A stretch of DNA of 64,000 bases from Modestobacter muralis (GCF_010682105.1 NZ_JAAGWH010000013.1:496001-560000); one strand, 5' to 3'; shown: positions 15,362 to 23,964, counted from the stretch's first letter. Notes: generated by a model not told the origin, from the letters alone. Translations and numbers: made by a program.

Positions 15362-17197
15362 GTGCAGCACTTCGGGGGTGGTCCGGCGTCCGGCGTGCGC
15401 GCCGTGCTCGACGACCGGTCCGTGACCAGCGTCTTCCAGCCGATCGTGGAGCTCGACAGCGGCACGGTGGTCGCCTACGAGGCGCTCGCCCGGGGTCCGG
15501 AGGGCCCGCTGCACGCACCCGACGACCTCTTCGCCGCCGCCCGGGCCGAGGGCTGCCTGACCGAGCTGGACCAGGCGTGCCGGGCCGCGGCGCTGCGGGG
15601 TGCGGCCCGGGCGGGCCTGCTCGCGCCGCTGACCGTCTTCGTCAACGTCGAGCCCGACGCGCTGGACGACGAGCCGCTGGCCGCGCTGTTCGACCGGGCC
15701 GACCGCTTCGCCGGGGGCCTGCGGGTGGTCCTGGAGATCACCGAGCGGGCACTGGCCGCACGCCCGGCGGAGCTGCTGCGCACGGTGTCCCGGGTCCGGG
15801 AGCACGGCTGGGCGGTCGCGCTGGACGACGTCGGGTCGGAGTCGCTGTCGCTGGCGTTCATGCCGCTGCTGCGCCCGGACGTGGTGAAGCTGGACCTGCG
15901 GCTGGTGCAGGAGCGCCCCGGCCCGGCGATCGCGGAGATCATGAACGCGGTCAACGCCTACGCCGAGTCCAGCGGTGCGGTGCTGCTGGCCGAGGGGATC
16001 GAGAACGAGCAGCACCTGGCCACGGCCCGGGCGCTGGGCGCGACGCTCGGGCAGGGCTGGCTGTTCGGCCGTCCCGGCACCGGGCTCGCCACCGGCCGGC
16101 GGGCCGGGGCGCTGCGGCTGCCCCCGCCGCGTCCCTCCGACCCGCCGTGCGACGCCGTGTCGCCGTTCGACTGCCTGCCGGCCGGTGCGCCGGTGCGGGA
16201 GGCGCCCAAGGCGCTGCTGGTCGAGGTGAGCAAGCAGTTGGAGCGGCAGGCCATGCGGCTGGGGGAGACCTCGGTGCTGGTGACCGCCTTCCAGGCCGCC
16301 GGGCACGTCACCCCGGCCACCCGGCTGCGCTACCGGGACGTCGTCGAGCGGGTCGGGTTCGTCGCCGCGCTGGCCGAGGGGATGACCGGCGAGCCGATCC
16401 CCGGCCTGCGGAACGCCGACCTGCGGGCCGACGACCCGGTGCGCCGCGAGTGGGACATCGTGGTGCTGAGCCCGCACTTCAGCGCGGCCCTGCTGGCCCG
16501 CGACCTGGGCGACACCGGGGTGGAGAGCGAGCGGCGGTTCGACTTCGCGCTGACCTACGAGCGGGACACCGTCGTGCGCGCCGCGCGGGCGCTGCTGTCC
16601 CGCGTCGCGCCGCGGCCGGAGGAGCCGGCGGCCCCCGCCCCGGTCGCCGTCGACCGGCCGGCGGCCCCGGCCGGCGCCGGTGACCCCGGCGAGGGGCTGC
16701 TGCACCGGGCGCTGGCCGCGGTGAGCACCGGGATCACCATCGCCGACCTCCAGCAGCCCGACCAGCCCCTGGTCTACGTGAACCCCGCGTTCGAGCGGCT
16801 GTCCGGCCACGCCGCCGACGCGGTCATGGGCCGCAACTGCCGCTTCCTGCAGGTGCCGGACACCGACCCGGCGGCCATCGCCCGGCTCCGCGCCGCGATC
16901 GACGCCGGTGAGGAGGTCCGCGAGGTGCTGCTCAACCGCCGGGCCGACGGCAGCACCTGGTGGAACGACTGCCACCTGACCCCCGTCACCGACGCCGACG
17001 GGCGGGTCACGCAGTACATCGGCGTCCAGACCGACGTCACCGCCCAGGTGGAGGCCGAGCGCGCGCTGGTCACCGAGCAGGAGCGCAGCCGGCGCTATGA
17101 GGCCCAGCTCGCCCGGCTGGGCGCCCAGCTCGGCGGCACCCTGGTGGCCCTGCCGGCTCAGACGTCGACGGAGTCGCCGGGGGCCAGGCGCGCGTAG
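15362..17197 (+). CDS. EAL-DICT-LOV protein, putative light-responsive c-di-GMP phosphodiesterase
   Basis: A 611-residue soluble protein. EAL domain (about 10-255) retains the catalytic set: E-A-L at 40-42, N-V-E-P, E-I-T-E near 123, D-D-V-G near 154, K near 175, E-G-I-E near 210 and G-Q-G-W-L-F-G; it should hydrolyse c-di-GMP. A DICT domain follows (about 275-430; K-x-L-L-V-E-V-S-K-Q-L-E, V-L-V-T-A-F-Q, T-P-A-T-R-x-R-Y, F-A-L-T-Y-E-R-D), a domain known next to light-sensing and c-di-GMP modules. The C-terminal PAS/LOV domain (about 455-560) has the G-R-N-C-R-F-L-Q photoadduct motif with cysteine 493, N-R-R-x-D-G-x-x-W-W-N and a Jalpha-like helix. GTG at 15362 follows GGGAGGGGGCGA. The 3' end overlaps the convergent MBL gene by 40 bases. 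Confidence 0.92.
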   Translation: MQHFGGGPASGVRAVLDDRSVTSVFQPIVELDSGTVVAYEALARGPEGPLHAPDDLFAAARAEGCLTELDQACRAAALRGAARAGLLAPLTVFVNVEPDALDDEPLAALFDRADRFAGGLRVVLEITERALAARPAELLRTVSRVREHGWAVALDDVGSESLSLAFMPLLRPDVVKLDLRLVQERPGPAIAEIMNAVNAYAESSGAVLLAEGIENEQHLATARALGATLGQGWLFGRPGTGLATGRRAGALRLPPPRPSDPPCDAVSPFDCLPAGAPVREAPKALLVEVSKQLERQAMRLGETSVLVTAFQAAGHVTPATRLRYRDVVERVGFVAALAEGMTGEPIPGLRNADLRADDPVRREWDIVVLSPHFSAALLARDLGDTGVESERRFDFALTYERDTVVRAARALLSRVAPRPEEPAAPAPVAVDRPAAPAGAGDPGEGLLHRALAAVSTGITIADLQQPDQPLVYVNPAFERLSGHAADAVMGRNCRFLQVPDTDPAAIARLRAAIDAGEEVREVLLNRRADGSTWWNDCHLTPVTDADGRVTQYIGVQTDVTAQVEAERALVTEQERSRRYEAQLARLGAQLGGTLVALPAQTSTESPGARRA

Positions 17198-17796
17198 GGC
17201 GTGGGCTGGCCCGGGCCGCGCTCGCCGAAGAGGCCGGTGAGCAGACCGAGGCCGGTGTCGTTGAGCAGCCCGTCGTGCACCGCGTAGGCACGCTCGGCGC
17301 GCACCTCGCGCAGGTAGTCGATCAGCTCCCCGGTCTTGGACCAGGGCGCGTGCGCCGGCAGCAGCAGCGTGGGGACGGCGACCTCCGGCACGGTGAGCGC
17401 GTCGCCGGGGTGGAACACCTGGCCCTCCACCAGGAAGCCGACGTTGCGCACCCGCGGGAGGTCCGGGTGGATGACCGCGTGCCACTCGCCGTGCACGGAG
17501 ACCTCGAACCCGGCGGCGGTGAAGGTGTCGCCGGGGCCCACGACGTGCACGCGGGAGCCGGCGCCGCCCAGCTGCTCGGCGACCGAGGCGTTGGTCCACA
17601 CCTCCAGGGCCGGGTCGGCCTCCAGCGCGGCCCGCACCTTCGCCGGGACGACGTGGTCGGCGTGCTCGTGGGTGACCAGCAGCGCCGAGGCGCCGGCCCA
17701 GGCGTCGTCCGCGGTGAACGCGCCGGGGTCGACGACCAGCCGGCGGTCGTCGGCGGAGAGGACGACGCAGGCGTGTCCGTGCTTGGTGAGCTGCAC
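17158..17796 (-). CDS. MBL-fold metallohydrolase
   Basis: A 212-residue metallo-beta-lactamase-fold hydrolase of the UlaG-like group. It starts V-Q-L-T-K-H-G-H-A-C and carries the zinc motif T-H-E-H-A-D-H near residue 40, a later histidine in H-G-E-W-H-A-V-I-H, G-D-A and a C-terminal A-V-H-D-G. Substrate unknown. GTG at 17796 follows TGGAGGCCCC; longer starts lack a ribosome site. Its last 40 bases overlap the end of the EAL-DICT-LOV gene on the other strand, so no terminator fits between them. Confidence 0.87.
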   Translation of the reverse strand: MQLTKHGHACVVLSADDRRLVVDPGAFTADDAWAGASALLVTHEHADHVVPAKVRAALEADPALEVWTNASVAEQLGGAGSRVHVVGPGDTFTAAGFEVSVHGEWHAVIHPDLPRVRNVGFLVEGQVFHPGDALTVPEVAVPTLLLPAHAPWSKTGELIDYLREVRAERAYAVHDGLLNDTGLGLLTGLFGERGPGQPTPYARLAPGDSVDV

Positions 17797-17929
17797 CGGG
17801 GCCTCCAACGGGTGAGGGGTGGGTCTGCACCGTCCCACGGCGGGGCGGGCATGTGTCGGGCAGGCATCCGGTCGTGTGACGTCCGGGTTGCACGCTCAAC
17901 CACGGGCGGTCGGCTGCCGACAAGAGGTC

Positions 17930-18142
17930 ATGAGCACCTCGACCCCGACCCTGGTGGCAGCGCGCAGTCGAGCGCACGGACCGGCCGCGGCCCTGTGGCA
18001 CGCGGTGGAGGTGCACCGGCCCGCGGCCGAGGTCGACGCCGCGTGCGAGCTGGCCCTGTGCGGTGCGCTGGCGCGCGTGGACGTCGACCAGCCGTGGCCG
18101 CCGGCCGCGCCCGACGTCTGCCCGGCCTGCGCCACCGCCTGA
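17930..18142 (+). CDS. Small cysteine-containing hypothetical protein
   Basis: A 70-residue protein not recognised as a named family. ATG at 17930 follows AAGAGG. The C-terminal half has a cysteine pattern C-x4-C...C-x2-C (A-C-E-L-A-L-C-G and V-C-P-A-C) that could bind one zinc, with a conserved-looking P-W-P-P before the last pair. Similar short actinobacterial proteins with L-C-G...C-P-x-C exist but have no known role. It lies between the MBL gene (divergent) and a membrane protein gene downstream on the same strand. Confidence 0.55.
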   Translation: MSTSTPTLVAARSRAHGPAAALWHAVEVHRPAAEVDAACELALCGALARVDVDQPWPPAAPDVCPACATA

Positions 18143-18209
18143 CCCCTCCGCGCGGGACGGTCGCCCGACCCTCGCCGCCGGCGCGCGGGCGCCTCGCTAC
18201 CGTCCCGGG

Positions 18210-18773
18210 GTGCACCTGGCGCTCGAGCTGCTCGTCCTCGCGTTCGGCAGCGCCTCCTACGTCGTCGGTGCCCGCGACATCCTGGTCCGCGGGTACGCAC
18301 CGAGCGTCTTCAGCCGGGTCGTCTGGCTGCTGCTGGCCGGTGTCAGTCTCGCCGGGGTGGTCGGCAGCGGGAGCGGCTCCGGCGCGGTCCTGCTCGCCGG
18401 CGTCTTCCTGGCCGGCAACGCCGTCATCTGCCTGCTGAGCCTGTGGAAGGGCACCCGCGGGATCGGCCGGCTCGAGCACGTCTGCCTGGCGATCCTCGTG
18501 GTGAGCGTCGTGGTGTGGCTGGTGTTCGACGCCCCACTGGTCAGCCTGGTGATCAGCCTGCTGGCGCACCTCGTCGGCGGCGTGCCGACCTACCGCCGCG
18601 CGTGGCGGCGACCGGCCAGCGAGAGCGCCGGCTTCTGGTCGCTGTTCCTCCTCGCCAGCGTCTTCAGCCTGCTGGCGACCCTGGGGGAGCCGGCGCAGTC
18701 CCTGGTCTTCCCGCTCTACTTCGTCCTGTTCGACGGGGGCATGACCGCACTGGCCCTGCGGCGACAGCAGTAG
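18210..18773 (+). CDS. Multi-pass membrane protein of unknown function
   Basis: A 187-residue protein with about six or seven hydrophobic helices (roughly 5-22, 30-48, 50-68, 82-98, 103-122, 138-155, 160-178), no recognisable motif. GTG at 18210 lies exactly 6 bases after a TACCGT hexamer (18198-18203), with no Shine-Dalgarno sequence, which fits a leaderless mRNA; longer upstream frames are low-complexity. Convergent with the enoyl-CoA hydratase gene. Function cannot be inferred. Confidence 0.65.
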   Translation: MHLALELLVLAFGSASYVVGARDILVRGYAPSVFSRVVWLLLAGVSLAGVVGSGSGSGAVLLAGVFLAGNAVICLLSLWKGTRGIGRLEHVCLAILVVSVVVWLVFDAPLVSLVISLLAHLVGGVPTYRRAWRRPASESAGFWSLFLLASVFSLLATLGEPAQSLVFPLYFVLFDGGMTALALRRQQ

Positions 18774-18812
18774 TCCCCGTCCAGCCGGGCGGCCCCGCCG
18801 ACCGGCGAGGCC

Positions 18813-19592
18813 TCAGCGGCCGGTGAACCGGGCCGGCCGCTTGCCCAGGAACGCCTCGACGGCCTCGCGGTGGTCGGCGGTCGCGCCCAGCTCGGCCTGC
18901 AGCCGCGCCTCCAGCGCCAGCGTCTCCGCCAGCGTGTCGGTGCCGGCGGTGGCCAGCACCGTCTTCAACGCCCGGTGGGCCGCCGTCGGGCCGGCGGCCA
19001 GCCGGGCGGCCAGCGCCTGCGCCTCGGCGTGAACCTCCCCGGCCGGGACGACGCGGTGCACCAGTCCCCAGCCGGCGGCGGTCTCGGCCGTGAAGGGCTC
19101 GGCCAGCAGCAGCAGCTCGGCGGCCCGGGACCCCCCGACGCAGTGCACCAGCCGGGCGGCGACCGCCGAGTCGCTGGACAGGCCGATGCCGGCGAAGGCG
19201 GTGCTGAGCTTCGCCCCGGCGGCGGCGACCCGCAGGTCACCGGCCAGCGCCAGCCCCAGCCCCGCGCCGGCGCAGGCGCCGTTGACGCCGACGACGACTG
19301 GTACCGGCACCGCGGCCAGCGCCAGCAGCAGCGGGTTGTACTCGGCGGCCACGACCCCGAGGGAGTCCGCGGCACCACCGCGCAGCACCTCGGCGTGCTC
19401 GGTGAGGTCCTGGCCCAGGCAGAACGCCCGGCCGCTGCCGGTGAGCACCACCGCGCGCACCGATGCATCGGCCGCGACCTCCCGGACGGTGGCCAGCAGC
19501 TCAGTGCGCAGCCGGGAGGTCAGCGCGGGTCGCTGCAGGGTGAGCGTCGCGACGCCGTCGGCATCGGTGCGGGTGACGGTGGGCTCGGACAT
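18813..19592 (-). CDS. Enoyl-CoA hydratase/isomerase family protein (PaaG-like)
   Basis: Crotonase-fold enzyme acting on an acyl-CoA. The 259-residue protein has S-G-R-A-F-C-L-G-Q-D-L near residue 55, the oxyanion-hole segment N-G-A-C-A-G-A-G-L-G-L near 103 and I-G-L-S-S-D-S near 133. The aspartate in place of the hydratase glutamate, and the G-Q-D-L block, resemble PaaG isomerases of phenylacetate breakdown rather than fatty acid hydratases, but no other paa genes are nearby. ATG at 19592 follows GAGAGGACG. Divergent from efeU; the DtxR-type box lies in the shared gap. Confidence 0.88.
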   Translation of the reverse strand: MSEPTVTRTDADGVATLTLQRPALTSRLRTELLATVREVAADASVRAVVLTGSGRAFCLGQDLTEHAEVLRGGAADSLGVVAAEYNPLLLALAAVPVPVVVGVNGACAGAGLGLALAGDLRVAAAGAKLSTAFAGIGLSSDSAVAARLVHCVGGSRAAELLLLAEPFTAETAAGWGLVHRVVPAGEVHAEAQALAARLAAGPTAAHRALKTVLATAGTDTLAETLALEARLQAELGATADHREAVEAFLGKRPARFTGR

Positions 19593-19661
19593 CGTCGTCC
19601 TCTCGGTCGTGGTCCTCGCCACCCTGGCAGACCCGGGCTGTACCGGACGGCGAGGGCCACC

Positions 19662-19680
19662 TAAGGTGAGCCTGCCCTAC
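19662..19680 (+). promoter_or_regulatory. DtxR/IdeR-type iron box upstream of efeUOB
   Basis: TAAGGTGAGCCTGCCCTAC matches the actinobacterial iron box TWAGGTWAGSCTWACCTWA at 15 of 19 positions by hand alignment. It ends 34 bases before the efeU ATG, a position suited to repression by an Fe-loaded DtxR/IdeR regulator. A similar sequence precedes mntH at 58935-58953. Confidence 0.75.
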
Positions 19681-19714
19681 GCCAGACGGCGGGGGATCTG
19701 ATCCGGAGGTCCCC

Positions 19715-20596
19715 ATGGGGCAGGTGTTCGCCGCCAGCTACCTCATCGGTCTGCGTGAGGGCCTGGAGATGGTCCTCATCGTCAGCGTGCTGGTCGCCTA
19801 CCTGGTCAAGACCGGACGCCGCCGGCACCTACTGCCGGTCTGGGCGGGTGTGGGCGCCGCGGCCGCGCTGTCCATCGGCTTCGGCTGGGCGCTGAGCTAC
19901 GTCTCCACCACCGTGCTCGGTGGCCCGGGGCAGGAGCTGTTCGACGCGGTCACCTCCACGATCGCCGTCGTCCTGGTCACCTGGATGGTGTTCTGGATGC
20001 GGCGCACCGCCCGCCGGCTGTCCGGTGAGCTGCGCGGGAAGCTCGACGGCGCGATCGGCCTGGGTGTCGGTGCCGTCGTCGGGATCGCCTTCCTCTCCGT
20101 GGCCCGCGAGGGTCTGGAGACGACGCTGTTGTTCTTCGCCTCGGCGCAGGGCGCGACCACCGCAGCCCCGCTGCTCGGGCTGGGCGCCGGGCTCCTGACC
20201 GCCGTCGTCGTCGGGTTCGGCCTCTACGCCGGGGCGATCCGGATCAACCTGTCCCGCTTCTTCATGGTCAGCGGAGCCCTGCTGGTGGTCGTGGCGGCGG
20301 GGATCCTCAAGTACGCCGTGCACGACTTCCAGGAGGCCGGCGTCCTGCCGGGCCTGTCGACGCTCGCTTTCGACGCCTCCGGCTGGCTCGACCCGGGCAG
20401 CTGGTACGGCGCCCTGGCCGCCGGTCTGTTCAACATCACCCCCCAGCCCACCGTGCTGGAGACCATCGCCTGGATCGCCTACCTGGTGCCGGTGCTGGTG
20501 CTCTTCCTCCTCCCGTCCCGCAAGCCGGCCGGCGTCACCACGCCTGCCCCCAACGTCGTCTCGGAGACCACTGAGCATGTCGAAGCCCGCGCGTAG
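19715..20596 (+). CDS. efeU: EfeU-type iron permease (FTR1 family)
   Basis: Membrane permease for ferric (or EfeB-oxidised) iron. The 293-residue protein has seven membrane helices and the two FTR1 R-E-G-L-E motifs: L-R-E-G-L-E-M near residue 12 in helix 1 and A-R-E-G-L-E-T near 131 in helix 4. ATG at 19715 follows GGAGGTCCCC. First gene of efeUOB; the next gene efeO starts inside its 3' end (20-base overlap). Expression is probably iron-repressed through the box at 19662. Confidence 0.96.
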   Translation: MGQVFAASYLIGLREGLEMVLIVSVLVAYLVKTGRRRHLLPVWAGVGAAAALSIGFGWALSYVSTTVLGGPGQELFDAVTSTIAVVLVTWMVFWMRRTARRLSGELRGKLDGAIGLGVGAVVGIAFLSVAREGLETTLLFFASAQGATTAAPLLGLGAGLLTAVVVGFGLYAGAIRINLSRFFMVSGALLVVVAAGILKYAVHDFQEAGVLPGLSTLAFDASGWLDPGSWYGALAAGLFNITPQPTVLETIAWIAYLVPVLVLFLLPSRKPAGVTTPAPNVVSETTEHVEARA

Positions 20597-21728
20597 GCGC
20601 ACCACCCTGGCCGTGCTGGCCGGGATGACCGCCCTCTCCCTCGCCGCGTGCGGCAACGAGGACCCCGCCGCCGCTGCCGGTGGTGAGGCCGCCGCCGACG
20701 ACATCGCGGTCGCCGCCAGCGACGACGCCTGCGACGTGGCGTCCTCCGAGCTGCCCGCCGGTGTCCACCAGTTCACCGTCACCAACTCCGGCAGCAAGGT
20801 GACCGAGTTCTACGTCTACGCGGACGGTGACCGGGTGATGGCCGAGGTCGAGAACATCGCTCCCGGCGTGGCCCGCGAGCTGCGAGTGGAGCTGCCGGCC
20901 GGTGAGTACGAGACCGCCTGCAAGCCCGGCATGATCGGCGACGGCATCCGCTCCGCACTCGTCGTCTCCGGCGAGGCGACTGCCCTCTCCCAGGACGAGT
21001 CGCTGGCCCAGGCCGGGGTCGACTACCAGCGCTACGTGCAGTCCCAGACCGGCGCGCTGCTGGAGCAGACCACCGCCTTCACCGATGCCGTCAAGGCCGG
21101 TGACATCGAGGGCGCGAAGGCGCTGTTCCCCGTCGCCCGCACCTACTGGGAGCGGATCGAGCCGGTCGCGGAGAGCTTCGGCGACCTCGACCCGATCATC
21201 GACGGCCGCGAGGGCGACCAGGCCGAGGGTGAGGACTTCACCGGCTTCCACCGGATCGAGAAGGCGCTGTGGGAGACCGGCGACGTCTCCGACATGGGCC
21301 CCTACGCCGACCAGCTGAAGAGCAACGTCGAGGAGATCGTCGCCCGCGCGAACGAGGTCACCCTCGACCCGCTGCAGCTGGCCAACGGCGCCAAGGCGCT
21401 GCTCGACGAGATCGCCACGGGCAAGATCACCGGCGAGGAGGACCGTTACAGCCACACCGACCTGTGGGACTTCTCGGCCAACCTCGAGGGCTCCGAGGCC
21501 GCCGTCCAGGCGCTGCGCCCGTACCTGGAGACCCACGACGCCGAGCTGGTCGCCGAGATCGACGAACGCTTCGCCGCCACGGAAGAGGAGCTGGCCCAGT
21601 ACCGTTCCGGTGACGGGTGGACGTCCTACGAGCAGCTCACGCAGGACCAGCTGCGCGGGCTCAGCGACTCCATCACCGCCCTGACCGAGCCGGTCAGCCA
21701 GGTCGCCGCCGTCGTCGCGGAGAAGTGA
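20577..21728 (+). CDS. efeO: EfeO iron-binding lipoprotein (cupredoxin plus imelysin M75)
   Basis: Extracellular, lipid-anchored iron-binding component. Signal peptide with lipobox L-A-A-C (cysteine near residue 25), then a cupredoxin-like domain (about 40-140) and an imelysin/M75 domain (about 145-383) with G-F-H-R-I-E-K (HxxE-type) near 222 and Y-x-H-T-D-L-W-D-F near 292. 383 residues, normal for EfeO. Sits between efeU and efeB; likely hands iron to EfeU. Confidence 0.95.
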   Translation: MSKPARRRTTLAVLAGMTALSLAACGNEDPAAAAGGEAAADDIAVAASDDACDVASSELPAGVHQFTVTNSGSKVTEFYVYADGDRVMAEVENIAPGVARELRVELPAGEYETACKPGMIGDGIRSALVVSGEATALSQDESLAQAGVDYQRYVQSQTGALLEQTTAFTDAVKAGDIEGAKALFPVARTYWERIEPVAESFGDLDPIIDGREGDQAEGEDFTGFHRIEKALWETGDVSDMGPYADQLKSNVEEIVARANEVTLDPLQLANGAKALLDEIATGKITGEEDRYSHTDLWDFSANLEGSEAAVQALRPYLETHDAELVAEIDERFAATEEELAQYRSGDGWTSYEQLTQDQLRGLSDSITALTEPVSQVAAVVAEK

Positions 21729-21741
21729 GTCCACGTCTGCC

Positions 21742-23019
21742 ATGAGCGCTGAGGGTCTGTCACGCCGCCGGTTCTTCGGGCTGGCCGGTGCCGGTACGGC
21801 GGGGGTCATCGCGGCCGGCGCCGCCGGTGGGGCGATCGGTCGGGCCACCGCCGGTGAGCCGCTCGCGCCGCCTGCCTCCACGGCCACCGACGCCGTCCCC
21901 TTCACCGGGGAGCACCAGGCCGGCATCGTGACCCCGGCGCAGGACCGGCTGCACTTCGTCGCCCTCGACGTCATCACCGACGACCGGGCCGAGCTGGTCG
22001 AGATGCTGCAGGCGTGGACGGCGGCGGCACGGCGGATGACCGCCGGGCAGGACGCCGGCGAGGTCGGTGCGGTCGAGGGCGGCCAGTACGCCGTCCCCGA
22101 CGACACCGGTGAGGCCCTGGACCTCCCCGCCTCCGGGCTGACCCTGACCATCGGGTTCGGGCCGACCCTGTTCACCACCGCCGACGGCGTCGACCGCTTC
22201 GGGCTGGCCGACCGCCGTCCCGGGCCGCTCGCCGAGCTGCCGGCCTTCCCGGGCGAGGCGATCGACCCGGCGATCAGCGGCGGCGACCTGTGCGTGCAGG
22301 CGTGTGCCAACGACCCGCAGGTCGCCGTGCACGCCGTCCGCAACCTGGTGCGCCTGGGCGCCGGCGTCGTCAGCGTCCGCTGGTCGCAGCTGGGCTTCGG
22401 CCGGACGTCGTCGACGTCGAGTGCGCAGGCCACGCCGCGCAACCTCTTCGGCTTCAAGGACGGCACCGACAACCTCAAGGCCGAGGCGCCCAAGGCCCTG
22501 GACCAGTTCGTCTGGGTCGCCGACGACGACCCGGGTGCGGACTGGCTGGCCGGTGGCTCCTACGTGGTCACCCGCAAGATCCGGATGCGGATCGAGCAGT
22601 GGGACACCGCCACCCTCGCCGACCAGGAGCAGACCATCGGCCGCACCAAGAAGGCCGGCGCACCGCTGGGCCAGGCCGCGGAGTTCGACCCGGTCGACTT
22701 CGCCGTCCAGGTCGACGGTCAGCCCGCGATCCCGGTGCGGTCGCACGTCGCCCTGGCCCACCCGACCAACTCCGGGACGGCGATCCTGCGCCGCGGGTAC
22801 AGCTTCGTCGACGGCTCCGACGGGCTGGGGCGGCTGGACGCCGGGCTGTTCTTCATCGCCTACCAGCGCGATCCGGAGACCGGGTTCGTGCAGGTGCAGC
22901 GGAACCTGCGCACCGACGCGATGAACGAGTACGTGCAGCACACCTCCTCAGCGGTGTTCGCCTGTCCGCCGGGGGTCACCGGCCCCGACGACTGGTGGGG
23001 TCGCACGCTCTTCTCCTGA
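21742..23019 (+). CDS. efeB: EfeB Dyp-type heme peroxidase
   Basis: Heme-dependent deferrochelatase/peroxidase exported by Tat. N-terminus carries S-R-R-R-F-F-G-L-A-G-A-G, a twin-arginine signal, with a cleavage region near residue 40. The Dyp motif G-F-K-D-G-T-D-N is near residue 236, and a heme-ligand histidine (R-S-H-V-A-L-A-H) near 335. 425 residues. Third gene of efeUOB, 13 bases after efeO. Its last 72 bases are overlapped by the end of the convergent rhodopsin gene. Confidence 0.95.
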   Translation: MSAEGLSRRRFFGLAGAGTAGVIAAGAAGGAIGRATAGEPLAPPASTATDAVPFTGEHQAGIVTPAQDRLHFVALDVITDDRAELVEMLQAWTAAARRMTAGQDAGEVGAVEGGQYAVPDDTGEALDLPASGLTLTIGFGPTLFTTADGVDRFGLADRRPGPLAELPAFPGEAIDPAISGGDLCVQACANDPQVAVHAVRNLVRLGAGVVSVRWSQLGFGRTSSTSSAQATPRNLFGFKDGTDNLKAEAPKALDQFVWVADDDPGADWLAGGSYVVTRKIRMRIEQWDTATLADQEQTIGRTKKAGAPLGQAAEFDPVDFAVQVDGQPAIPVRSHVALAHPTNSGTAILRRGYSFVDGSDGLGRLDAGLFFIAYQRDPETGFVQVQRNLRTDAMNEYVQHTSSAVFACPPGVTGPDDWWGRTLFS

Positions 23020-23886
23020 CCGCACCGGGGGCAGCACGGCGCGGCTGTGCTCGACGTTGCCCACCCACACGGCCTCCGGGTGGGTGTCGACACCCTCCAC
23101 GACGTCCTCGGCGGTGCGCAGCTTGGCCACCTTGTGCACCAGGACGCCGAAGCCGACCTTGGCCACGACGTCGGCGGCGGAGTAGGCCAGCTGGATCGTC
23201 GTCAGCCAGGACGCGGTGACGTCGACGAACACCGGGATCGCGTAGACCAGCGGGTAGACGCCGAAGCCGGCCAGCAGCACGATCGTAGCGTTGCGGAGGC
23301 TCACCGCGGCCTCGCGGCCCATCGCCGGCATCGAGGACCGCACCGCGCCGATCAGCGCCACGTACAGGTAGGCGTAGAAGACGCAGCTGACCAGGCCCCA
23401 CCCGACGAGCGCGGTGGTGTCCCGGCCCCCGTCGACGATCTGCGCGCCCAGGTGGCCGGTGAGGATCATCAGGAACGCCGCCGTCATCGCGGAGGCCCGC
23501 AGCGCGCGGACCCGGGCGCCGGCCAGCGCGCACACGGCCAGCAGCTCGGCGGTCAGCAGCGGCACCGTCACCGACCAGTCGACGTAGCGCGGCGACAGCG
23601 CCAGCCGCGCCTGGTCGTCGGGCACGTAGCCGACGTCGGTCAGGTCGTATCCGCTGCTCCAGCGCAGGAACAGCAGCAGGTAGGACACGGTCGCCACCGC
23701 ACCGATGCACAGGCCGGCCAGCACGGCGGGGCGGTACCGGACGCCCACCTCACCCCGGCTGGTCCAGCTATAGAGGGTGTAGGCCAGCAGCGCGAAGCCC
23801 GCGCCGGCGAGGGCGTACTCGACCAGGTCGTACTGGGCCCGGCTCAGGGTCTGCAGCTCGGGGGTGGGGGAGTCGGCGAGGAGCAC
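22948..23886 (-). CDS. Microbial rhodopsin, DTE-type (putative light-driven proton pump)
   Basis: Seven-helix retinal protein of 312 residues. Helix C reads P-R-Y-V-D-W-S-V-T-V-P-L-L-T-A-E: arginine 100, D103, T107 and E114 align with BR R82, D85, T89 and D96, giving the DTE pump motif of proteorhodopsins and xanthorhodopsins. Helix G has A-A-D-V-V-A-K-V-G-F-G, with D239 and the Schiff-base lysine K243. Leucine 111 suggests green absorption. Helix E has W163-G164; glycine at the BR W138 position opens the carotenoid fenestration in xanthorhodopsin. The helix-B histidine of proteorhodopsin-like pumps seems replaced (tyrosine 69 region). A C-terminal cytoplasmic tail of about 55 residues is long. 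GTG at 23886 is the only suitable start; no Shine-Dalgarno site. Convergent with efeB, overlapping it by 72 bases. Confidence 0.93.
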   Translation of the reverse strand: MLLADSPTPELQTLSRAQYDLVEYALAGAGFALLAYTLYSWTSRGEVGVRYRPAVLAGLCIGAVATVSYLLLFLRWSSGYDLTDVGYVPDDQARLALSPRYVDWSVTVPLLTAELLAVCALAGARVRALRASAMTAAFLMILTGHLGAQIVDGGRDTTALVGWGLVSCVFYAYLYVALIGAVRSSMPAMGREAAVSLRNATIVLLAGFGVYPLVYAIPVFVDVTASWLTTIQLAYSAADVVAKVGFGVLVHKVAKLRTAEDVVEGVDTHPEAVWVGNVEHSRAVLPPVRSGEERATPPVVGAGDPRRTGEHR

Positions 23887-23964
23887 GGGCCCGACTACCC
23901 GGACGGCGCGGTGGGGAACCGCACCGGCTTGCCCCGGCGGTGCCCGACCGGCCAGGCTGCCGGC

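Noticed and set aside
15320-18016. Minus-strand frame of about 900 codons opposite EAL-DICT-LOV
   Set aside because: Antisense shadow; its only convincing part is the MBL gene read in another frame.
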